Part shown: positions 22,501-28,823 of the stretch, one piece after another | How the letters are laid out: each line of letters opens with the position of its first letter | Position numbering within the stretch: the stretch's first letter is position 1 | DNA from: a virus | IMG/VR virus record: IMGVR_UViG_3300020450_000072 | Location: 1 to 28,823 of that record | DNA: 28,823 bases | Direction: 5' to 3' (one strand) | Program-made: the position numbers and the translations under genes | The notes under the pieces: model-generated | What the model was told of the DNA's origin: nothing | The model's database searches: none | What the model saw: only the letters and a program-made list of their open reading frames with translations

Positions 22501-25500
22501 ACCTTAGTAGGAATATTATATGGTCCTTCCTTATGGTTTGATTGTGCAACCCTAAAAGTAATTCCTGGTGTACTATCAGAAGTTATTTGACTAAGACCAG
22601 TTGGATTAACCATCCCCACAACCTTTTCACCAACCTGGAAAGTTCCAGATGTCATAGAAATTTGAATTATCTTAGGTACACAATATCTGGTAACATCTTG
22701 ACCATCAAAGAAAGCATAAAGTTTTGTTAGAGGTTTAACTCTCTTAGCAACAAATTCAATATTTCTAGACCTCATGAATGGAATAAGATCTCTACTTACA
22801 ACTCTATCACCAACGGAGGTTCTTTCAAATGATTCAGTAATTAATGTTTGAGAACCTGTTCTATTTTCAACACCTTGTTGAGTTGTAGTTCTTGTTGTTT
22901 CTCTACTTACTCTATTAACAGTCTCTCTAATTCTTCTAGCAGGGTTTCCAAATCCACCACTAAAGTTATTAATCCAACCACCCATTCCAAAGACACGAGT
23001 TTGATTAGAAATTACAGTATCTCTATTAGTATCATTAGTTGTTGTTCCTGTCCATGTAGTCTGCCATGAACCCCATACAACAGGACCAAATCCTGTTTGT
23101 TCGTCTATCTCACCATTATCAACCATTCTGTTAAAGACTGATTGATAATCACCCTCAACATTAATAACTTTAGGTTGCAATCTAGCAGTATCAACCCATG
23201 TATCAGATGCAGGAGTAATCTCCATAGTTCCTTGCCAAAAACTAATTAAGAAAGGAGTAACACTTTCTGATCTAGTTGCAAAACTTTGTTTTAACCATTC
23301 AACTTCAGAATAATCTAAAGTTATAATATCACTTTTCTTTCTTACATTAATACCTTCAATTGTTGAAAACTTAAGATCATCTGTAGAATTATTACCAACA
23401 ACTGGTCCAAAAATTAAATCAACAGAGTTGGTATAATGTCTTGGTCGTAATTCTTTATTCTTTGTATCAATACTATTATTAATAGGAATTGCTTGCTCTT
23501 GAGTCTTAAATCCAGTAAAGTTGTCTACAAAGAAACCAGATTTAAATCTATTCAATCCATCACCATCAGCAACAAACATATTTGCCGTATTAGTTTCTAA
23601 TAAAGAAAGAGTAGTATAATACTCAAGATTTTTAATTCTATTTTCAAGATTCTTGATGTCAGACATCGTAAATCTCTTACGATCTAAGAAATCAATTTGA
23701 GCTCCAGCAACATTATAAAGATAGGGTGGAAGTCTAACAGTTGCTATTTCTATAGCACCATCAACAGGAACAGGTTTTTGTGGATCTTCCGCAGGATCTC
23801 CATACTTAATTTGGAATACTCCTTCTTTACTCAAAAATATTCTATCTATTCTTCCAAGGAAGAATGAAAAATCAGTTAATAAAGATTCATCAGATGCTAA
23901 AATATTAGGAGCAGAATTTCCAGATGCATTAAAGTTTCTTCCTTTGAATTCAAGAGGAGATCTATCTCCTTCAGAAACAGAAGAAACAGCACTTGCTCTA
24001 GGTCTAATATCAATTATATCTGAATTGGAAATATCATCAATTTTTGGAATATCTATACCATAATCATACTGATCATAAGAATTAACAGTTATAAAATCAC
24101 CATTATCTCCAGAATCAAAAGATCCATTAGAATAGTATATTTTTATCTTTTTAGTTGGAGCATCTGAATCAGACTTTCTCTTAATCTGACCTATATTGTA
24201 AATAGTGGATTGTTGACCATCAACAAATGAGAAATTTGGAGATATATCAAAACTTGGAGAATCTAATGATGAAAGTATTGCACTAGCACCAGATTCTTGG
24301 AATTGAACAGTTTCTCCTTCTTTAAATAAATGCTCATTTTGATAAATTACACTAATTACACTATCACTAGGTTTTTCTGCAACTATAGCTACAGCATCAC
24401 TAGATTGACCTATAATTTGCTCACCAACTATCAATTCATTAGTTGTAGTTGATTGAGTAATAATAGAAGAAAGAGTAAGTTTGGGTGATGATGGATCACT
24501 CGTATCCGCTGATTCAAAAACTGATAATACCTCTATAATATCAGAATCATTTATAGATATATTTTTATCCTGAACTCTTGTTCCATATGGATAACTACCA
24601 TATGTTAATCCATCATTTAATGTAGTAGTTCCAATTCCAGAAGCAGCATCCTTAGAATAATTAACAACTAAAGACTTAACAGCATTTCTTATCTTCTGTT
24701 TTGCTTTTGGTTTTTGCTTTTTAATAGTAGCAATTAAAGTTGCTCCTTTATTAGCAGCAGGAGGATTGGATAAACCACGAATCTGGCAAGTATTTCCAGA
24801 TCCAAAATCAAATTGATCTGCTGTTAATTCATGAGTCTTACCATCTGCACCAATCAAAGAATATCTCTTGGCAGTAAATGGTTGGAAAGTTTCACTAGTA
24901 TCTATTGTTGGAAGAGGAGTTTCTAATCTACCACTACTAATATTAACAGCAAATGTTTTTCTTATAACAACTGATGCACCTGTTAAATCAACATCAGATA
25001 CATTTCTCTTAGAAAGGCGAGTATATAATGTATTATCACTAGAACTATCTAATTGAGTTGCTAAAACTTTTAAATCACTTACACTTAAAAAGGGAGTTAC
25101 GCTGGTAATACCAGAAGCAGTTGTTGGTAATCCACCATTACATATACCACTTACTGTTGTAACACCTACAACAGTAACATTATCAGTTCCAACACTAATT
25201 ACTCTTGATAAAATAGGATCTTCTGATATCGCAAGATCACTATATGAAATAAGATTACCAATAGTAGTAATTCCTGGAAAATTAGGATTAGTGCTTTGTA
25301 TCTTGGTTCCTGCAGCTCCTTTATCTACACCAACTGTAGCAACTCCTACATTAAATAATGTAGAAGGAATTACATTAGCACTAAAGGTATTAATACCAAC
25401 AGTATTATTATCAGTTCCATAAACAGATTGAACGTCTGAAACAGTATAATCAGTAATACCTATTGCAGTTCTTCCATTATCAATACCATTAATTATTAAT

Positions 25501-27134
25501 TGCTCATTCGTAATAAAATTACCATTTTTTTCATAAACAGTTAAAGCTACTCCAGCAGAAACGGAATTTACAAGAAAAGCAGTAGCACCACTATCCTTTC
25601 CTTCAACAAAAGCAGGAACAGATTGGGTAATAGATTGGTTTAACTCTATTTCACTAAAAGTTTGTACATCATATAATGCAAGATCCCACTGATTTTTTTG
25701 CTTATCAGAATCTGAAACTTCATAAGTACCCGATTCAAGTCTAAAATCATACACCCTAGCAAGACCAACTTCTTTACCTGAAACAGTTTCAGAATTAACA
25801 CCAACTCTTTGGTCTCTTAAACTTAGAACATATGTACTACCAATACCTACTGTCGGAGTTCTAAAAACACTGTTTATCTTAAGTGTTGGTCCTGTATTAT
25901 AGATTATTGATTGATCTTTTAATGTCTTTATATCTCTTGGTTTAGGTACATCAAGGAATGTTGGATTAAGAGTTTCAATCTCATAACCCTTTACATAAGC
26001 TTTACCTGGAGAAAGTTTATATAATGCTAAATCATCACTTGGAGTTTCTCCACCTGGTGTAAATTGACCTGCTTTAAATACTCCCCTATTTCCAATATTA
26101 TCATCTAAAGATTCTAAAAGAGTAACATCAAAAGGTTTTACATCATAATTACCACTTTCATCAAATGTTCTTCTTGCAAGAGTATCAGTTAAATCAAAGT
26201 TAGATGAATAAGGTGAGGTTCCCCCTAAAACTGCTCCTCCACCTACACCTTTTCTTTGAGATTTTAAAACACCTGGTTCGTTATTAGCACCAATAGTAGC
26301 TAATTCAATAAAAGAATTATCATCAAAATCATCTAATGATTTTTTAAACAAACTTAGAGATATTTTTAATCTATCTGCACCTGGAGCAGAAAAATTATTA
26401 TATCCTTGAGAATTATCATTCAAACTTTCATCTATATCTGAATTAATTATCTCTTCATTTACAAATAATCCTACCCTATAACTTGGAGCACTATTATATT
26501 GATCTAGTATAAGAGTTTCTTGATTTACATTACAAAATTGACCACGAACAAAATATACTCCATTTTGAATCTGAAATGATGATCCAGTTACAGCAGCATC
26601 ATTTGCCACTGTAATAGCAAAAGGAGCTCCAGCATCAATTGCAGTATTACCTAATAATCCTGAAGTTATTATTTCTGAACATGATAATTCTTCTCCATCA
26701 GAAAATACTTGAGTAGAGTTGTTAGATGTATTAGATGTTAAGTAATTTATATAAAGAGTAAGTTGACCTCTTTCAGAATCCTCTGCTAATAAAACTTTAT
26801 CTACAACAGCACTTACACCAGATCTTTGTCCTGTAATTTTTGCACCAATTAATTGATCCACATATGCAGATACAGGAACTCCTTGATAATTATTATTAAT
26901 CTGTATACCATAATATATACGATTATATCCAGTATTACCAGGTATTACTTTTGCACCTTCTTTAAAAAAATGTTGACCAAATTTTTCAATTTGATTCTGT
27001 AATATAGACTGAAGAGCTGTTAATTCTCTAGCCTGAACAGGATATCCTGGCTTAAATAAGACTCGATAAAAATCATTAGACGGATCATAATCGTCAAAAT
27101 ATGGGGCTACATTTAAGTTGGTTTGCTGTGGCAT
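19515..27134 (-). CDS. Giant 2539-residue virion structural protein, DUF4815-type
   Basis: The first ~300 residues (MPQQTNLNVAPYFDDYDPSN, DFYRVLFKPGYPVQARELTA, LQSILQNQIEKFGQHFFKEG) have the look of the DUF4815-type virion proteins of marine T4-like phages; I recognise the pattern and did not search. The middle is beta-rich and repetitive (GIT, VGV and SGAT strands). An Arg/Thr-rich stretch near residue 1410 is followed by FVAKRVKPLTKLYAFFDGQD (about 1480) and a conserved GWYDPLAQSFLVEDAGGIFV segment (about 1715). GxGY repeats occur at about 1955-2005 (AGIGYTPLDG, GGTGYSVGDV). The C terminus reads as a beta-domain. The protein follows gp8 after six bases and replaces T4 genes 9-12/wac, so a peripheral baseplate or fibre-scaffold role is likely. 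It is a single open frame with no sign of frameshift. Confidence 0.93.
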   Translation of the reverse strand: MPQQTNLNVAPYFDDYDPSNDFYRVLFKPGYPVQARELTALQSILQNQIEKFGQHFFKEGAKVIPGNTGYNRIYYGIQINNNYQGVPVSAYVDQLIGAKITGQRSGVSAVVDKVLLAEDSERGQLTLYINYLTSNTSNNSTQVFSDGEELSCSEIITSGLLGNTAIDAGAPFAITVANDAAVTGSSFQIQNGVYFVRGQFCNVNQETLILDQYNSAPSYRVGLFVNEEIINSDIDESLNDNSQGYNNFSAPGADRLKISLSLFKKSLDDFDDNSFIELATIGANNEPGVLKSQRKGVGGGAVLGGTSPYSSNFDLTDTLARRTFDESGNYDVKPFDVTLLESLDDNIGNRGVFKAGQFTPGGETPSDDLALYKLSPGKAYVKGYEIETLNPTFLDVPKPRDIKTLKDQSIIYNTGPTLKINSVFRTPTVGIGSTYVLSLRDQRVGVNSETVSGKEVGLARVYDFRLESGTYEVSDSDKQKNQWDLALYDVQTFSEIELNQSITQSVPAFVEGKDSGATAFLVNSVSAGVALTVYEKNGNFITNEQLIINGIDNGRTAIGITDYTVSDVQSVYGTDNNTVGINTFSANVIPSTLFNVGVATVGVDKGAAGTKIQSTNPNFPGITTIGNLISYSDLAISEDPILSRVISVGTDNVTVVGVTTVSGICNGGLPTTASGITSVTPFLSVSDLKVLATQLDSSSDNTLYTRLSKRNVSDVDLTGASVVIRKTFAVNISSGRLETPLPTIDTSETFQPFTAKRYSLIGADGKTHELTADQFDFGSGNTCQIRGLSNPPAANKGATLIATIKKQKPKAKQKIRNAVKSLVVNYSKDAASGIGTTTLNDGLTYGSYPYGTRVQDKNISINDSDIIEVLSVFESADTSDPSSPKLTLSSIITQSTTTNELIVGEQIIGQSSDAVAIVAEKPSDSVISVIYQNEHLFKEGETVQFQESGASAILSSLDSPSFDISPNFSFVDGQQSTIYNIGQIKRKSDSDAPTKKIKIYYSNGSFDSGDNGDFITVNSYDQYDYGIDIPKIDDISNSDIIDIRPRASAVSSVSEGDRSPLEFKGRNFNASGNSAPNILASDESLLTDFSFFLGRIDRIFLSKEGVFQIKYGDPAEDPQKPVPVDGAIEIATVRLPPYLYNVAGAQIDFLDRKRFTMSDIKNLENRIKNLEYYTTLSLLETNTANMFVADGDGLNRFKSGFFVDNFTGFKTQEQAIPINNSIDTKNKELRPRHYTNSVDLIFGPVVGNNSTDDLKFSTIEGINVRKKSDIITLDYSEVEWLKQSFATRSESVTPFLISFWQGTMEITPASDTWVDTARLQPKVINVEGDYQSVFNRMVDNGEIDEQTGFGPVVWGSWQTTWTGTTTNDTNRDTVISNQTRVFGMGGWINNFSGGFGNPARRIRETVNRVSRETTRTTTQQGVENRTGSQTLITESFERTSVGDRVVSRDLIPFMRSRNIEFVAKRVKPLTKLYAFFDGQDVTRYCVPKIIQISMTSGTFQVGEKVVGMVNPTGLSQITSDSTPGITFRVAQSNHKEGPYNIPTKVFAENPYTNQAFPASYSSTSTILNVDTFSLSNEPQGEYFGYIDLGMVFRGQSSGAIATVEAMSLVSDIGAFCAGSFYIPNPNNISFPRFETGSKTLTLTNDPDNNPDNATTVTDETFTSAGTLETVQENIVSVRNARLEQRQSFQDRNVNRSLGTEVVGSTVVSESVNQQIIGWYDPLAQSFLVEDAGGIFVTKCDVFFRTKDDMDIPVVFQIRSMKNGLPTQHVLPFSEIVLDPAEVNLSADGSVATTVEFKAPVYLEGNNTEYAVALASNSTKYSVYISRIGETDILTDTYISNQPYLGSLFKSQNASTWEPSQWEDLKFTMYRADFETSGTVEFYSPELTEGNNQIPTLAPDSLILGSRKIRVGLGTTVGDSYELGNTIIQDGTMAEGNIVGSGGSITPSGLSITNAGIGYTPLDGNQTFNSVNLVTVTGTGRGAVADVYVNNGVAAAATITSGGTGYSVGDVIGITTIGLSTGGSGTVGRNARFSITGIGMTNELTIDNIQGEFVVGTANTLFYTNSSGIKTELGYVNGGDVQISSIDVESDGLHVKVNHKNHGMYSTQNRVKISNAQSDIKPSKLSIALETGNESSFSVDDGSVYENFENVGVGTTNRGYVKIGKEIVEYNNVTGNVITISARGDDKVEYSVGTPVYKYELGGVSLKRINTTHGLSTSTSTSPTGSIAFDSYNIKLDMTGIGTINDDRSNDEGFPKLYLNKTKSCGGYEIRATQNMPFEIITPIVQNVTTTGTTLGCEVRTTSSASISGDETPYLDEGFESISIGEPNYLDTPRAVYSKINEDEKLDQVEGNKSLQMRLTLATTDNKVSPVIDAQRVSTILTNNRVNSVVSNYATDSRVKSITDDPTACQYITKELQLENSATSIKIVLSGHTNSDANIRAFYAVGNDPGFEPIFTPFPGYSNLNSRGEIITAQNSDGLSDSLVTASSQYGFGDNSAFKEYTFTADTLPSFRYYRIKLLLTSTSQVFVPKVKDLRVMALA

Positions 27135-27140
27135 GATTTT

Positions 27141-28697
27141 TTAGAACTGCAAAACTATTTTGATATCTTCTTTTTGGTTTATTGACCGAGTAATAGATGG
27201 TCTATTATCAACAAAAATAATATTTCCTGAGTATTTTTTAACTTCGGGATTTGCAATACCTTCAGTAAAACTCTGTCCAAGATAATATGTTCTATTATTT
27301 ATTACCGTAGATAGACCCGTAAACCCAGTATCAATTTGTAAAGTAGATCCAGATGAAGGACTAATTTCTACACTTCCACCAGTAGATGGAGAAGCAGTAA
27401 ATGCATTTAAATTAAATCCATACTGAGGTTCTGTTACTGCTGTTCCAACAGTATTAAAACCAGCAAGAGTTCTATCTTGCCAAAACTTCAACACTCCCGT
27501 AGTTTTATCATAATTAATAACTCTTCCCACTGCAGTTGATCCTGTCGCAATAGTCTGAGTAACATATGAATCTGCAGTAAATGTAGCAGAACTATATCCA
27601 GTTCCTGATAATCTTAAAGCACCAAGAGCACTTGCTTTATCAGCACTTAATAATGATGTAGAATTATATTGTTGAGGATTGCATACAACACCAACTCTGG
27701 CTATATCATTACCAGTTATAAAATCAGGGTTTTCATTATCATTTTCAATCCTAGAATATAGTAAAACATTATAAGCACCAAGTTCTCTGTATATATTAGA
27801 TCCATGTCCACCTTGAGGAGAAATGATAACATCAAATAAAGGTCTAGTGCTCCCAGTAGGAACAGAACCAGCCTCTAAATCAACACTACCAAAAGTATAT
27901 CCAGATCCTTGTTTAGAAATAACTATCGTATCAACTTGTTGATCATTAGTAGTAGTAATAGTACATTCTGCCCCAGACCCATCTCCTTTAATAGGGACAT
28001 TACGATATTCAGTACCACCTACAGGACCAATACTTACTCCCCTATTAGTAACCGTTACAATTTTAATAGATCCATCTACAGCAGTATCTCTTACTGCAGC
28101 ATTATCACCACTAGTTGACCAATCAGCAGGAACAGGCATAAAATCCGTAGAATCGAATTTTACAATATCAGATGGTTTAATTGTATAAAGATATTTCCAA
28201 ATATAATTATCACCACTACTTCCAGCAGACCTTGGTTCCAAATCAGTAAATGTTGGTTCATCTAAAGATGGTCTTCCATTAGGATTATCAGGATCTGTAC
28301 CATTTTGAAGACACTCATAAACCCTATAATCACTGTTTATCACATAATAAGTTGAAGTATATAAATTAGTTGCACCTGACACTGGAGCAGTATTTGTTCT
28401 GCTATAGTCTCCCCTATACATGTCATAAGTAGTACCTGATGACCATACTCTTTTAGTGACAACTTGTTTTGCATCATCTGAATTTATTTTCTTCAACGCA
28501 ATCATATTATCCCAATAGTCAGTTTCTTCTGAAAAACTATCTTTAGGAGAAGGTGGGGTTGTATTCCAATCAGTTTCAATATCAGTGGGATTGGTTAATC
28601 CAACAAAAGAATAATATGCATTCGTACTAGAAGTTACTCCAGCAATAAAATTCTTTGCATTTAATATTCTAATCTGATCAGTTATTATAGCAGCCAT
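27141..28697 (-). CDS. 8: Baseplate wedge protein gp8
   Basis: This is a wedge component of the baseplate that binds gp10, gp7 and gp6 in T4. It has 518 residues, longer than T4 gp8 (334). The start MAAIITDQIRILNAKNFIAG, AYYSFVGLTNPTDIETDWNT and SFSEETDYWDNMIALKKINS are typical of marine T4-like gp8, and the middle contains VIISPQGGHGSNIYRELGAY, matching the conserved part of the family. The extra length includes a GxGY-type repeat (ISKQGSGYTFGSVDLEAGS, about residue 260) and Thr/Gly-rich strands toward the C terminus (about 370-470). An AATAAATA box lies 20 bases upstream; no clear Shine-Dalgarno. Confidence 0.9.
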   Translation of the reverse strand: MAAIITDQIRILNAKNFIAGVTSSTNAYYSFVGLTNPTDIETDWNTTPPSPKDSFSEETDYWDNMIALKKINSDDAKQVVTKRVWSSGTTYDMYRGDYSRTNTAPVSGATNLYTSTYYVINSDYRVYECLQNGTDPDNPNGRPSLDEPTFTDLEPRSAGSSGDNYIWKYLYTIKPSDIVKFDSTDFMPVPADWSTSGDNAAVRDTAVDGSIKIVTVTNRGVSIGPVGGTEYRNVPIKGDGSGAECTITTTNDQQVDTIVISKQGSGYTFGSVDLEAGSVPTGSTRPLFDVIISPQGGHGSNIYRELGAYNVLLYSRIENDNENPDFITGNDIARVGVVCNPQQYNSTSLLSADKASALGALRLSGTGYSSATFTADSYVTQTIATGSTAVGRVINYDKTTGVLKFWQDRTLAGFNTVGTAVTEPQYGFNLNAFTASPSTGGSVEISPSSGSTLQIDTGFTGLSTVINNRTYYLGQSFTEGIANPEVKKYSGNIIFVDNRPSITRSINQKEDIKIVLQF

Positions 28698-28716
28698 TTG
28701 GACAGAGATTTTTCTT

Positions 28717-28724
28717 TATTTATT
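28717..28724 (-). promoter_or_regulatory. Late promoter box (AATAAATA) for gp8
   Basis: AATAAATA on the minus strand in the 37-base gap between the upstream stop and the gp8 ATG. It would serve gp8 and the giant gene. Confidence 0.5.
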
Positions 28725-28734
28725 AATGATTTGA

Positions 28735-28823
28735 TCAAGGAGTTTTATATTGCTTATATTTGAGTGATTCAGATCGTCTTACTACTGGAGAAGTAGAAAT
28801 TCCACCTGTTCCTCCTAATGTAT
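28735..28823 (-). CDS. C-terminal end of an upstream gene (runs off the right edge)
   Basis: The last 28 codons plus TGA of a gene that starts beyond the right edge. The visible end is TLGGTGGISTSPVVRRSESL then KYKQYKTP. By T4 order this should be a baseplate wedge gene (gp6 or gp7), but the tail is too short to say which, and the match is from position only. It ends 37 bases before gp8. Confidence 0.65.
   Translation of the reverse strand, partial: TLGGTGGISTSPVVRRSESLKYKQYKTP

Overview
The window reads as the head-neck-tail structural block of a T4-type myovirus. It is AT-rich and every supported gene lies on the minus strand, so transcription runs from the right end of the window to the left. 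Read that way, the order of recognisable T4 homologues is gp8, (giant protein), gp13, gp14, gp15, gp16, (accessory block), gp17, gp18, gp19, gp20, gp67-like, gp21, gp22, gp23. This is the classical T4 order. The long, fibre-like, glycine/threonine-rich proteins and the small conserved-looking linker genes resemble marine T4-like phages, most likely cyanomyoviruses of Prochlorococcus or Synechococcus or a close relative. The host is an inference; no photosynthesis gene or other metabolic marker is present.

Region by region, in transcription order. 28823-18895 is baseplate and tail-end: the last codons of an upstream gene, gp8, a 2539-residue giant carrying what looks like a DUF4815-type module, and two small proteins. 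They occupy the place where T4 keeps genes 9-12 and wac. 18870-15539 is the neck and tail completion set (gp13, gp14, gp15); gp14 carries a large insertion of Gly-x-Gly-Tyr repeats. 15536-8703 is the DNA-packaging region: the terminase subunits gp16 and gp17 are separated by about 4.7 kb holding a 1200-residue coiled-coil/fibre-like protein, a 110-residue protein, an unlisted 57-residue ORF, an Asn-Gly repeat protein and an unlisted 47-residue coiled-coil ORF. 8703-5535 holds a small zinc-ribbon-like protein, the tail sheath gp18 and the tail tube gp19. 5508-1 is the head module: portal gp20, two small proteins (one gp67-like), an unrecognised 195-residue beta-rich protein, prohead protease gp21, scaffold gp22 and the N-terminal 276 codons of major capsid protein gp23.

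Regulation is unusually legible. Copies of a T4-late-type -10 box (NATAAATA, with CTAAATA variants) sit just upstream of at least ten genes, and most overlap or touch the stop codon of the preceding gene. At gp18 the late box lies in the loop of a 15-base-pair inverted repeat whose other arm covers the gp18 ribosome-binding site and start codon. That is the arrangement known in T4 for blocking translation of read-through RNA while allowing translation from the late start.

Intergenic gaps are tiny; no stretch over 300 bases lacks a gene. No tRNA, CRISPR array, insertion sequence or intein was seen, and no plus-strand gene is supported.
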